From Stenotrophomonas nitritireducens (GTDB taxonomy: Bacteria; Pseudomonadota; Gammaproteobacteria; Xanthomonadales; Xanthomonadaceae), in the NCBI RefSeq assembly GCF_001431425.1, contig NZ_LDJG01000027.1, positions 1-58,970 on the forward strand: 58,970 bases of DNA. The letters are read 5' to 3'. The position numbers and the translations under genes were made by a program. How positions within the stretch are numbered: position 1 is the first letter of the stretch; the number at the start of each line of letters is the position of its first letter. The notes under the pieces are model-generated. The model was not told where the DNA came from. It ran no database searches and was given only the letters and a program-made list of their open reading frames with translations. Positions 8,809-17,564 of the stretch are shown here, in pieces.

Positions 8809-8832
8809 AAAGCCGCCTCCGGGCGGCTTTTT
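8809..8832 (+). terminator. Rho-independent terminator after the L36 gene
   Basis: AAAGCCGCC, loop TCCG, GGCGGCTTT, then further T. The 9-bp stem lies 51 bases after the L36 stop codon and has the standard GC stem plus T-run form. Confidence 0.85.
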
Positions 8833-8989
8833 GCATCCCCGCCCTCCGCGCGTGGCGGGCCGCGCACCGTCCATCCATCCGGACTACCCTGCATGGGCGT
8901 CGCCGGCTGCATCGGACAGGGCCGCCCGCCGCTATATTGCCGCCGTTTTTTTGCTGTAATCGCCACTTGTCCTCCGGGGAGAAGCGACC

Positions 8990-9322
8990 ATGAAGCAGAC
9001 CATCCGGGCCTTGGCCCTGGCCGCCGCGATCATCGCGGCACCCACCACGGCAATGGCCGACACCCTGCTGATCGAGCGGGCGCAGGAAAAGCCGGCGGGC
9101 GCCCTGCCGGCACGCGGCGAGTCGATGGGCCAGGTGGAGGCGCGTTTTGGCGCTCCTGCCGAACGCCTTGAGCCGCGCGGCGGCCAGAAGCGCCAATGGC
9201 CGACGATCAACCGCTGGGTCTATCCGGCCTTCACCGTCTATTTCGAGAAGCAGCGCGTGATCGACGTGGTCGCCAACCACGCCGGTCCCGACGAGATCGG
9301 ACCCAAGCCTCCGATCCGCTGA
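8990..9322 (+). CDS. Small exported protein of unknown function
   Basis: A 110-residue protein with a clear Sec signal peptide (MKQTIRALALAAAIIAAPTTAMA, probable cleavage after Ala23). The mature part is short and charged, with a WVYPAFTVYFEKQRVIDVVANH segment. No known catalytic motif is visible. Short exported proteins with the pattern 'MGQVEARFGAPxE...PPIxRWVYPxFTVYFE' are, from memory, conserved hypotheticals in this family. A GGGGAGAAG ribosome-binding site precedes the start at good spacing, and TATATT at 8933-8938 may be its -10. It stands alone between the L36 terminator and aguA. Function is unknown and a periplasmic location is inferred. Confidence 0.75.
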   Translation: MKQTIRALALAAAIIAAPTTAMADTLLIERAQEKPAGALPARGESMGQVEARFGAPAERLEPRGGQKRQWPTINRWVYPAFTVYFEKQRVIDVVANHAGPDEIGPKPPIR

Positions 9323-9445
9323 CCCACGCCGCCCGGAACGGCCTCTGTCGTGGCCGCCGGGGCACGCCCCACCCGCGCCTCCCGCCCACGGGAGGCCGAT
9401 GAACGCCCGGCTCCCGCTCCGGGCATGACCCGAGTATCCCCCGCA

Positions 9446-10480
9446 ATGACCGATGCACTTCGTTTTCCCGCCGAATGGGAAGCCCAGTCGGGCGTACTGA
9501 TCGCCTGGCCGCATGCCGATACCGACTGGGCCGAGCGCCTGGCCGAGGTCGAGGAGACCTATATCGCCCTGGTCGCCGCCATCACCCGCTTCGAGCCGGT
9601 GTTGATCTGCGTGGCCGACGACGACATCGAGACCTATGCGGAAATGCGCCTGCGCTCCAACCGCATCGACATGGGCCGGGTGCGCTTCATCACCGCAGCG
9701 TACGACGATACCTGGCTGCGCGACTCCGGCCCGATCACCCTCAAGCGCGCCGATGGCAGCTTCCAGCTGCTGGATTTCCGCTTCACCGGCTGGGGCGGCA
9801 AGTTCGAGGCGAGCCTGGACGACCAGCTGGTCGGCGTGCTGCATGAGGCCGGCGCCTTCAACGACGCGCAGGTCCGCAGCATCCCCTTCGCACTGGAAGG
9901 CGGCGCCATCGACACCGACGGCGAAGGCACCCTGCTGACCACCTGGCAGTGCCTGCACGAACGCCACCCCGAGCGCGACCGCGCATCGCTTGGCGCCGAC
10001 ATGGCGCAATGGATGCACCAGCAGCGCGTGCTGTGGCTGGACCATGGCTACCTGGAAGGCGACGACACCGACGCCCATGTCGACACCCTCGCCCGCTTCG
10101 CCTCGGCCGACAGCATCGTCTACCAGAACTGCGACGACCCGCAGGATTCGCACTACGCCGAACTGCAGGGGATGGGCGCCGAGCTGGCTGCGCTGCGCAC
10201 CCGCGACGGCCGGCCGTACCGCCTGTTCCCGCTGCCGTGGGCGCAGCCGGTGCTCGACGAGGGCCGCCGCCTGGCCGCGTCCTACGCCAATTTCCTGATC
10301 GTCAACGGCGCGGTGCTGATGCCTGCCTACGGCGATCCGGCCGACGCCGCCGCGCGCGACGTGCTGGCGCAGGCCTTCCCGGACCGCGAGATCGTGCAGG
10401 TGCCATGCCGCCCGCTGATCTGGCAGAACGGCAGCCTGCACTGCATCACCATGCAGCTTCCCGCCGGCCTTGTCGGCTGA
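9446..10480 (+). CDS. aguA: Agmatine deiminase
   Basis: Converts agmatine to N-carbamoylputrescine and ammonia, the first step of the agmatine route to putrescine. The 344-residue product belongs to the peptidylarginine-deiminase-like fold. Catalytic features are visible: WLRDSGP for guanidinium binding, the His-containing HVDTLARF (GHVD-type) and the C-terminal NGSLHCITMQ with the nucleophile Cys333. An in-frame ATG at 9425 would add seven residues. MTDALRFPAEW was preferred because family members begin just before the FPAEW segment. aguB follows on the same strand after 128 bases, which supports the assignment. Confidence 0.94.
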   Translation: MTDALRFPAEWEAQSGVLIAWPHADTDWAERLAEVEETYIALVAAITRFEPVLICVADDDIETYAEMRLRSNRIDMGRVRFITAAYDDTWLRDSGPITLKRADGSFQLLDFRFTGWGGKFEASLDDQLVGVLHEAGAFNDAQVRSIPFALEGGAIDTDGEGTLLTTWQCLHERHPERDRASLGADMAQWMHQQRVLWLDHGYLEGDDTDAHVDTLARFASADSIVYQNCDDPQDSHYAELQGMGAELAALRTRDGRPYRLFPLPWAQPVLDEGRRLAASYANFLIVNGAVLMPAYGDPADAAARDVLAQAFPDREIVQVPCRPLIWQNGSLHCITMQLPAGLVG

Positions 10481-10596
10481 CGCGCAGGAAGAGCGCCCGG
10501 AGCCTGCTTCGCAGGCCTCGGCCCCCGGCTTCCCGGCCCCGTTTGCGCCTGCGGCGCGAATCGCTCCCTACTAAGGGGCTGTTGTCCCATCCTGTT

Positions 10597-10608
10597 TACA
10601 ATGCCCGC
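10597..10608 (+). promoter_or_regulatory. -10 hexamer abutting the aguB start (possible leaderless mRNA)
   Basis: TACAAT (10597-10602) is followed by only six bases before the aguB ATG at 10609. Transcription starting at the usual distance would begin at or next to the start codon. There is no Shine-Dalgarno sequence and no clear -35. It may allow aguB to be expressed separately from aguA. Confidence 0.4.
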
Positions 10609-11493
10609 ATGAAGACCAATTCCCTGACCGTCGCCCTGATCCAGGAACGCAACCACGGCGATGCCGCCGCCAACCTGGCCGCCATCGAGGCCCGCGTCGC
10701 CGAAGCCGCCGCGCAGGGCGCGAAGCTGGTGCTGCTGCAGGAGCTGCACAACGGCCCGTATTTCTGCCAGCACGAATCGGTGGACGAGTTCGAACTGGCC
10801 GAACCGATCCCGGGCCCGAGCACCGAGCGCCTGGGCGCGCTGGCGAAGAAGCATGGCGTGGTGCTGGTCGGTTCGCTGTTCGAACGCCGCGCCGCCGGCC
10901 TGTACCACAACACCGCGGTGGTGTTCGAGAAGGACGGCACCCTGCTCGGCAAGTACCGCAAGATGCACATCCCGGACGATCCGGGCTTCTACGAGAAGTT
11001 CTACTTCACCCCGGGCGACATCGGCTTCAAGCCGATCGACACCTCGGTCGGCCGCCTCGGCGTGCTGGTGTGCTGGGACCAGTGGTACCCGGAAGCCGCG
11101 CGCCTGATGGCGCTGGCCGGCGCCGAACTGCTGCTCTACCCCACGGCCATCGGCTGGGACCCGGACGATGTGCAGGACGAGAAGAACCGCCAGCGCGATG
11201 CATGGGTGCTGAGCCACCGCGGCCATGCCGTGGCCAACGGCCTGCCGGTGCTGTCCTGCAACCGCGTCGGCCACGAGGTTTCTCCTCTGGGCGCTTCCGG
11301 CATCGATTTCTGGGGCAACAGCCATGTGCTCGGCCCGCAGGGCGAGTTCCTCGCCGAAGCCGGCGCCGAACCGACCGTGCTGGTGGTCGATGTCGACCTG
11401 CAGCGCAGCGAACACGTGCGCCGCATCTGGCCGTTCCTGCGCGACCGCCGCATCGACGCCTACGGCGATCTGCTCAAGCGCTACATCGACTGA
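10609..11493 (+). CDS. aguB: N-carbamoylputrescine amidase
   Basis: Hydrolyses N-carbamoylputrescine to putrescine, CO2 and ammonia, the step after AguA. The 294-residue product is a nitrilase-superfamily enzyme with the full Glu-Lys-Cys triad: Glu45 in LLQELHNGPYF, Lys118 in KYRKMHIPDDPGFYEK, and Cys155 in LVCWDQWYPEAAR. Those sequences, especially CWDQWYPE and ELHNGPYFC, are specific to carbamoylputrescine amidases. The frame is open upstream through the aguA end, but homology begins at MKTNSLTVALIQE. It is followed by a GNAT acetyltransferase gene after 15 bases. Confidence 0.95.
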   Translation: MKTNSLTVALIQERNHGDAAANLAAIEARVAEAAAQGAKLVLLQELHNGPYFCQHESVDEFELAEPIPGPSTERLGALAKKHGVVLVGSLFERRAAGLYHNTAVVFEKDGTLLGKYRKMHIPDDPGFYEKFYFTPGDIGFKPIDTSVGRLGVLVCWDQWYPEAARLMALAGAELLLYPTAIGWDPDDVQDEKNRQRDAWVLSHRGHAVANGLPVLSCNRVGHEVSPLGASGIDFWGNSHVLGPQGEFLAEAGAEPTVLVVDVDLQRSEHVRRIWPFLRDRRIDAYGDLLKRYID

Positions 11494-11508
11494 CCGGGAA
11501 ACCTGCGC

Positions 11509-12039
11509 ATGGCCGTGCACATCCGTGATGCCGGCGCGGCCGACATCGCCGCCATCGCCGCGATCTACGCGGTCGAGGTGACCGACTTCGTCAACACCTA
11601 CGAATACGAGGTGCCGGACGAAGCCGAGATGCTGCGCCGCATGCAGGACATCCTCGCCCGTGGCTTTCCCTATCTGGTCGCCGAGGTCGACGGCCAGGTC
11701 GCCGGCTACGCCTACGCCAATACTTACCGCGGCCGCATCGCCTACCAGTGGACGGTGGAGAACTCGGTGTACGTCGATGCCCGCTTCCAGGGCCTGGGCG
11801 TGGGCAGCGCGTTGCTGCAGGCGCTGATCGATGCCTGTACCACGCGCGGCTACCGGCAGATGGTCGCGGTCATCGGCGAGCCCACCAATACCGCCTCGAT
11901 CAGGCTGCACGAGCGCTTCGGCTTCCAGCTGGTGGGCGTGTTCCGCGGCCTGGGCCGCAAACACGGCCGCTGGCTGGATACCGTGCAGATGCAACGCGCG
12001 CTCGGCGATGGCGCCGACGCCGCCCCTTCCAATGAATGA
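11509..12039 (+). CDS. GNAT N-acetyltransferase, phosphinothricin-acetyltransferase-like
   Basis: A 176-residue GCN5-related acetyltransferase. It has the Pat/YncA subgroup features: IRDAGAADIAAIAAIY at the start, YAYANTYRGRIAYQWTVENSVYVD, the acetyl-CoA loop FQGLGVGSALLQALIDAC, and NTASIRLHERFGFQLVGVFRGLGRKHGRWLDT. Members acetylate small amines such as phosphinothricin, methionine sulfone or amino acids. The position 15 bases after aguB hints at an amine or polyamine substrate, but that is inference. It overlaps the next gene by a few bases, so aguB, this gene and the TraB-like gene are probably co-transcribed. Confidence 0.85.
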   Translation: MAVHIRDAGAADIAAIAAIYAVEVTDFVNTYEYEVPDEAEMLRRMQDILARGFPYLVAEVDGQVAGYAYANTYRGRIAYQWTVENSVYVDARFQGLGVGSALLQALIDACTTRGYRQMVAVIGEPTNTASIRLHERFGFQLVGVFRGLGRKHGRWLDTVQMQRALGDGADAAPSNE

Positions 12040-13261
12040 CGCAATGACCGATACCCTCTCCGAAACCGGCGGCGAACTGCTCGCCGGCCAGCCGCTGCGC
12101 GTCGTCGAACGCGATGGCGTGCGCTACACCCTGCTCGGCACCGCGCATGTTTCCGCCGCCAGCGTGCAGGCCGTGGAACAAGCCATCGGCAGCGGCCAGT
12201 ATGATGCGGTCGCGGTCGAGCTCGATCCGCAGCGCCTGCAGGCCCTGACCAATCCGGACGCGCTGGCCCAACTCGACCTGATCGAAGTGATCCGCAAGAA
12301 CCGGATCGCGCTGTTCGCCGCCAACCTCGCCCTGGCCGCCTACCAGCGCCGGCTCGCCGAGCAGCTGGGCATCGAACCGGGCGCCGAGCTCAAGCGCGCG
12401 GTGACGCTGGCGCAGGAACATGGCCTGCCGGTGCACCTGATCGACCGCGACGTCGGCCTGACCTTCCGCCGCGCCTCGCAGCGGCTGGGCTTCTTCGGCA
12501 AGTTGAAGCTGGTCGCCGGCCTCGGCGCCGGCCTGTTCTCCTCCGAGGACGTGGGCGAGGACGAGATCGAGAAGCTCAAGCAGGGCGACATGCTCGAATC
12601 CAGCTTCGGCGAATTCGCCAGCGAGAGCCCGGAACTGTACGAAAGCATCATCGGCGAGCGCGACCGCTACATGGCCACGCGCCTGCGCGAGGAACGCAGC
12701 GACGGCCAGCGCAACGTGCTGGCGGTGGTCGGCGCCGGCCACCTCGCCGGCCTGGCGCGCTACCTGGAAACCGACACCGAAGCCCCCGACCTGCTGCGCC
12801 AGGAGCTGGAGTCGGTGCCGAAGAAGCGCAACATCCCATGGATCACCCTGACCATCCTCGCCGTGGTCCTGGCCGGCATCGGCGTGGGCTTCTGGAAGGG
12901 CGGCATGGACATGGGCGCGCACATGCTGGCGATCTGGGCGCTGTATACCGGCGGCCTGGCAGGTATCGGCGCATTGCTGGCCGGCAGCCATCCATTGAGC
13001 ATCCTCACCGCGATCGTCGTGGCGCCGTTCAAGCCGTTCCGCCTGAGCATTCCCACCGGCGCTTTCTCGGCACTGGTGGAAACGCGCCTGCGCCGGCCGG
13101 CCTACGCCGACTTCCTGCAACTGCGCGACGATGCGCAGACGCTCAAGGGCTGGTACCGCAACCGCGTGACCCGGATCGTGCTGACCTTCATGCTGACCAA
13201 TATCGGCAGCATGCTCGGCCTGTGGCTGACCGGCTTCACCGTCTACGGCAAGCTGGTGTAA
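12032..13261 (+). CDS. TraB/PrgY-family membrane protein
   Basis: A 409-residue product of the TraB (pheromone-shutdown/PrgY) family. The N-terminal domain starts VRYTLLGTAHVSAASVQAVEQ, the conserved GTAHVS motif, and contains VAVELDPQRLQAL and VVGAGHLAGLARYL, the conserved E and GxGH motifs proposed to form a metal or hydrolase-like site. The C-terminal ~140 residues hold about four membrane helices. Biochemical function in proteobacteria is not established. Starts at 12032 or 12044 (MTDTLSE) are equally possible. The former overlaps the GNAT gene by eight bases. It converges with the gene at 13286. Confidence 0.82.
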   Translation: MNDAMTDTLSETGGELLAGQPLRVVERDGVRYTLLGTAHVSAASVQAVEQAIGSGQYDAVAVELDPQRLQALTNPDALAQLDLIEVIRKNRIALFAANLALAAYQRRLAEQLGIEPGAELKRAVTLAQEHGLPVHLIDRDVGLTFRRASQRLGFFGKLKLVAGLGAGLFSSEDVGEDEIEKLKQGDMLESSFGEFASESPELYESIIGERDRYMATRLREERSDGQRNVLAVVGAGHLAGLARYLETDTEAPDLLRQELESVPKKRNIPWITLTILAVVLAGIGVGFWKGGMDMGAHMLAIWALYTGGLAGIGALLAGSHPLSILTAIVVAPFKPFRLSIPTGAFSALVETRLRRPAYADFLQLRDDAQTLKGWYRNRVTRIVLTFMLTNIGSMLGLWLTGFTVYGKLV

Positions 13262-13285
13262 CGCCCATCCGCTGCGCCGCGGCCG

Positions 13286-13702
13286 TCAGGTCCGCGGCCA
13301 GCGCCAGGCCATGCCCGCGACGAGCAGGCACAGCGCGATCTCGATGCCGCTGTAGGCCTGGTAGAACCACCATGCGCCCGGCAGGGTAAGCGCGACGAAG
13401 GCCGCATAGAACAACGCCAGCCCGATGTTGAGCCAGCGGACCAGGCGCACCGGCAGTACCAGCGACAGGAACACCATCAGCCCCGGCACCGCCAGCAGCA
13501 AGGCGACGAACAGCAGCGAGCCCTGGCTGCTCGGCCCCATCGGACCGGCGCCATCGAGCATGTGCTGCAGCTTGCCGGGCCGGTAAAGGCCGAAGTAATC
13601 GCCATAGAGGTAGCAGAAGGTCAGGCTCGCCCACAGCGCGGACAGCTTCAGGCGCAGCGGAAGCGGCGGATCGGACAGTGCGGGGCGGGAATTCGTCTGC
13701 AT
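13286..13702 (-). CDS. Small membrane protein, probably DUF6326-like
   Basis: A 138-residue protein with four hydrophobic segments separated by short loops: LSALWASLTFCYLYGDYFGLYRPGKLQ, LLFVALLLAVPGLMVFLSL, LNIGLALFYAAFVALTLPG and GIEIALCLLVAGMAW. The GDYFGLYRPG loop and LPVRLVRWLNI resemble a family of uncharacterised four-helix membrane proteins (DUF6326 from memory, not certain). It is followed on the same strand by the broken DUF4386 gene. The two may once have formed a small unit. No catalytic motif is visible and function is unknown. Confidence 0.72.
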   Translation of the reverse strand: MQTNSRPALSDPPLPLRLKLSALWASLTFCYLYGDYFGLYRPGKLQHMLDGAGPMGPSSQGSLLFVALLLAVPGLMVFLSLVLPVRLVRWLNIGLALFYAAFVALTLPGAWWFYQAYSGIEIALCLLVAGMAWRWPRT

Positions 13703-13712
13703 GTCGATGGCC

Positions 13713-14425
13713 TCAGGAAGCGGGCGGCAGTGCTGCGCCCATACGTCCTGCGCGCAGCCCGAACAGCAGCAGCCACAGGCAGGTGCCGATCTCGCCCAGT
13801 GCGGCCGGCAACGTCATGTAGCCGGAAATCCACCAGTCCGCGTACCCCGGCACCAGCAGTTCGGCGGACACATCCAGCGCATAGCCCAGCCCACCCAGCA
13901 CCAGCAGGGCCCCGAGCACGCGCGGCAGGCGCCGCGAGCGCAGCACCAGCCAGCCCAGTGGCAGCAGCCACAGCCCCCAGAACACGCGCGCCAGCTGCAT
14001 GCCGCCGCGATACGCCTTCAGCGCCGCATGCGCGAGGTACTGGCGCTGTTCGGCGACAGCAGCTGCGCGCTGTCCGCGTCGGTCAGCAGGGACAGCGCCT
14101 GCAGCCGATGCGACAACGCCGCAAGCGCCAGCGCAACCGCCATCGCCACGAACGCCACCATCAGCGTCGCCGCCGTGCGGTTCACGTCCTTGAAACCGCG
14201 GTACAGCGCCAGGGCAAGAAGCAGGAAGGCCACCTGCTCGACGACGAACGCCGCCACGCCCTGCCGGAACAGCGCCTGCCGGGCGACCACGTTGTCCAGC
14301 ACGGCGTGCGCGTCGGGACCGGCGAGTTGCCCGGGCACATAGGCCAGGCAGAAGAATCCGGTGACGACGACGACCAGGTACAGGAGACCGGCAAGCCGGC
14401 CACCCCCGGGAAGTGCATGTGCCAT
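13713..14425 (-). pseudogene. Frameshifted DUF4386-family membrane protein gene
   Basis: Two adjacent minus-strand frames together make one DUF4386-type membrane protein. The first (14425 down to 14018) begins MAHALPGGGRLAGLLYLVVV, carries helices 1-4 and ends abnormally in SPNSASTSRMRR. The second encodes EQRQYLAHAALKAYRGGMQLARVFWGLWLLPLGWLVL and the remaining helices, ending PAS at 13713. Adding one base near 14050-14058 (CTGTCGCCGAACAG to CTGTCGGCCGAACAG, for example) restores a 237-residue protein, the family length. It is either a true one-base deletion or a sequencing error in a GC-rich stretch. Function of intact members is unknown. Confidence 0.8.
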
Positions 14426-14477
14426 CCGCGTTCTCCTGGAAAAGCGCTCCCGCCGGAAAGGCGGGAGCGCGACAGCC

Positions 14478-17400
14478 TCAGTCCCGGGCAGGAACGGGCT
14501 CCGCTTCCCGCACCGGCGACAACCCCCGTGCGCGGCGCACCAGGCGCGCGGTCCCCGTGCGCAGGTCGTCGAGGATGGCGTAGATGGTCGGCAGGAACAG
14601 CAGGCTGACCACGGTCGAGAACGCCAGCCCGCCGGCGATGGCGCGCGCCATCGGGTAGTACGGCGGCATGCCCTCGGCGGTCTTGGTGTTCAGCGCGATC
14701 GGGATCATCGCCAGGATCGCCGTGCCCATCGTCATCATGATCGGGCGCAGGCGTTCGCGGCTGCCCTCCACCAGCGCATCGGTGCGCGCCATGCCGCGCC
14801 GGCGCAGGTTGTTGATGTGCTCGATCATCACGATGCCGTTGTTCACCACCACACCCATCAGTACCAGGATGCCGATCACCGCCATGATGTTCATCTCGGT
14901 GCCGGTCAGCCAGAACAGCCAGTACACGCCGAAGATCGAGAACAGCACGCAGGACATGATCGCGGCCGGGAACAACAGCGACTCGAACACCGCGGCCATG
15001 ATCACCACCATCAGGATCAGCGCGATGAAGATGCTGTTCACCATCTGCTGCATGCCGTCGAAGTTGATGTTGAAGCCGGCGCCGCTGAAGGTGTAGCCAT
15101 AGCCGGGAGGGAACTGCACGCCCTCCAGCGTCGTCTCGATGGCCTTGCGCGCCTGGTCCATCGGCACGTCCTTGGCCAGCCCGGCCTCGACCCGCAGCAT
15201 GGTCTGCCGGTTCAGGCGCTGGATCGAACTGGCCGCCGGATTGACGCCCACGTCCACCATCGCCAGCAACGGCACTTCCTTGCCGCCGGCGGTGCGCACC
15301 ATGAAGGACGACAGGTCCTCGACGCCATAGTTCTCCGAACCGGCGAAGCGCACATTGACCGGGATCTCTACGTCGTCGCGGTGGAAATCGCGCAGCGAGG
15401 AGCCGCGCAGCGCCATGCCGACGAACTGCGCCACCTGCTGTGCGCTGAAGCCGTAGGCCGCGGCGCGCTCGCGGTCCACCCGCACCGCCAGTTCGGTGTT
15501 GGCGTCGCCGGTGTCCACGCGCACGTCGCGCAGCTTGGGATCGCGCGCCAGCATCGGCACGATGTCCTCGGCCAGTTCCTTCAGCGTCTGGGTCGAATCG
15601 CCCACCAGGCTGAAGCGGATGCCCTGCCCCTCGCTGCCCATGCCGCCGGGCCAGCCGATTCCGATCTTGGCCCGCGCCGACTGCGGCAGGCCCTTGCGTA
15701 CCTCTTCCTTGATCTTCTCGCTCAGCACCTGGTCCTCGATGTCCAGGAACAGGCGCGTCTGCGCCCAGCCCTGCTCGCTGTAGCGGCTGAAGACGCGGTC
15801 GATGTGGAAGTCCTTGCGGTGCGCATTGACGAAATCCTCCACCCGCGCCACTTCCCGGCCCATTTCCTCCTTGGAGTAGGCGCCGCGCCACTGGTAGAAG
15901 ATGTTGATCTGGCTCGGATCGCCATCGTCGCCGCCGCCCTGCGTATGCGTCATCGGGTACAGGCTGGCCAGGGTAATGGCGAGGATGCCGCCCACCGCCC
16001 AGCCGCGATGCTGCAGCGTCCAGCGCAGCGCGCGCGCGTAGCGCTCCTGCAGGCGGTTGATCAGCGGCGACTTCAGCGCCGGCGGGGTCTTCATCCGCGC
16101 CGACAGCATCGGGATCAGGCTCACCGCCACCAGCCACGAGGCCAGCAGCGAGACCGAGATCGTCACCGCCAGCTGCGACAGGTAGATGGTGATGATGTTC
16201 TTCTCACCGAACATCATCGGCAGGAACACCACGCAGTGGCACAGCGTGCCGGCCGACAGCGCGATGGCCACGTGGCGGGTGCCGATGATGGAAGCCATCG
16301 ACGGCTGGTTGGGGTACTTCTCGCGCTCTTGGTAGATGCTCTCCACCACCACCACCGCGTTGTCCACCAGCATGCCCACCGCCAGCAGCAGGCCCATCAT
16401 CGAGATGATGTTCAGGGTGATGCCCGCGAAGTACATGAACCCCAGGGTCATGATGAAACAGATCGGGATGGCCAGCGACACCATCAGCGTCGACGGCCAG
16501 TGGCGCAGGAAGGCGTACAGCACGACCACCGACAGCAGCAGGCCGATCGCGCCGGCCTCGGCCAGGGCCAGCAGCGAACTGGTCACCGCCTGCCCCTGGT
16601 CGTCGGTGACCTCGATGCCGATGCCGCGCATCGCCGGATCGTCCTTCAGCTCTTCGATCTCGGCGCGCACCGCATGCGAGAGATCGACCAGGTTGGCCGA
16701 GCGCTCCTTGTACACGTCCACGCCGACGCTGGGCTTGCCTTCCATCTGCCGCACGTAGTTCATGCGCTGCGGCTTCAGGCTGACCTCGGCGATGTCCGAC
16801 AGCCGCGTGCCGCGCTTGTCGATGGGCAGGTTGCGCAGCGCCTGCAGTTCCAGCAGCTCCCCGCGCGGCTGCACGCGCAGGCGCCGGCCAGCCTCGGTGA
16901 TCTGCCCGGCCGACACCGAGAAATTCGCCGCCTGCAGTTTCTGCACCAGTTCGTTGAGCGCCACCCCGTGCGCGCTCAGCCGGTCCTTGTCCAGCGCCAC
17001 CAGCACTTCCTGCTTGGCCACGCCCTCGACCTCGACGCGGGCCACGCCGGGCAGGCGCTCCAGGCGCTGCTTGATGCTGCGCTCGATCAGGTCCGCGCGC
17101 GCGGTCAGGTCCTCGTCGCTGGTCAGGCGCAGGCTCATCGCCTCGCGGTCGCTGGTGCTCCAGCGCTGCACGTAGTAGCGGCGGAAATCGTCCGGCAGCT
17201 GGTCGCGCACCGCGTCGATGCGTTCGCGCGCCTCGGACGCGGCCATGGCGATGTCGCGGTTCCAGTCACTGAACTCGACCTGGATCTGCCCGCCCTCGGC
17301 GTTGGCGCGGGCGTTCATCGACTTGATGCCCGGCATCGTGGCGATGGCCTCCTCCACCGGACGCAGCAGGTTGCGCTCCACTTCCTCCGGCGTCGATCCC

Positions 17401-17564
17401 GGATATGGCAGGGACACGAAGAAGAAGGGAATGGTCGCTTCCGGCTCGGCTTCCAGCGGCAGGCGGAAGGCGGCGATCAGGCCGATCGCCACCATCGACA
17501 CGAACAGCATGATGGTGGTGACGGGGCGGCGGATGGACAGCTCGGTGATGTTCATCCGCATCAA
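14478..17564 (-). CDS. RND efflux permease, second subunit of a two-permease pump
   Basis: A 1028-residue HAE-type RND inner-membrane transporter opening MMRMNITELSIRRPVTTIML. It has twelve predicted helices and two large periplasmic loops (residues ~35-335 and ~540-835). The relay region of helix 4 reads GMLVDNAVVVVE, with Asp401 kept but Asn402 where AcrB has Asp408. Helix 10 reads VVVNNGIVMIE, with Asn908 where AcrB has Lys940. Both changes together remove one acidic and one basic relay residue, a pattern I recall from other RND subfamilies. It overlaps the upstream permease by four bases. Substrate is unknown. The paired arrangement recalls MdtB/MdtC. Confidence 0.92.
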   Translation of the reverse strand: MMRMNITELSIRRPVTTIMLFVSMVAIGLIAAFRLPLEAEPEATIPFFFVSLPYPGSTPEEVERNLLRPVEEAIATMPGIKSMNARANAEGGQIQVEFSDWNRDIAMAASEARERIDAVRDQLPDDFRRYYVQRWSTSDREAMSLRLTSDEDLTARADLIERSIKQRLERLPGVARVEVEGVAKQEVLVALDKDRLSAHGVALNELVQKLQAANFSVSAGQITEAGRRLRVQPRGELLELQALRNLPIDKRGTRLSDIAEVSLKPQRMNYVRQMEGKPSVGVDVYKERSANLVDLSHAVRAEIEELKDDPAMRGIGIEVTDDQGQAVTSSLLALAEAGAIGLLLSVVVLYAFLRHWPSTLMVSLAIPICFIMTLGFMYFAGITLNIISMMGLLLAVGMLVDNAVVVVESIYQEREKYPNQPSMASIIGTRHVAIALSAGTLCHCVVFLPMMFGEKNIITIYLSQLAVTISVSLLASWLVAVSLIPMLSARMKTPPALKSPLINRLQERYARALRWTLQHRGWAVGGILAITLASLYPMTHTQGGGDDGDPSQINIFYQWRGAYSKEEMGREVARVEDFVNAHRKDFHIDRVFSRYSEQGWAQTRLFLDIEDQVLSEKIKEEVRKGLPQSARAKIGIGWPGGMGSEGQGIRFSLVGDSTQTLKELAEDIVPMLARDPKLRDVRVDTGDANTELAVRVDRERAAAYGFSAQQVAQFVGMALRGSSLRDFHRDDVEIPVNVRFAGSENYGVEDLSSFMVRTAGGKEVPLLAMVDVGVNPAASSIQRLNRQTMLRVEAGLAKDVPMDQARKAIETTLEGVQFPPGYGYTFSGAGFNINFDGMQQMVNSIFIALILMVVIMAAVFESLLFPAAIMSCVLFSIFGVYWLFWLTGTEMNIMAVIGILVLMGVVVNNGIVMIEHINNLRRRGMARTDALVEGSRERLRPIMMTMGTAILAMIPIALNTKTAEGMPPYYPMARAIAGGLAFSTVVSLLFLPTIYAILDDLRTGTARLVRRARGLSPVREAEPVPARD

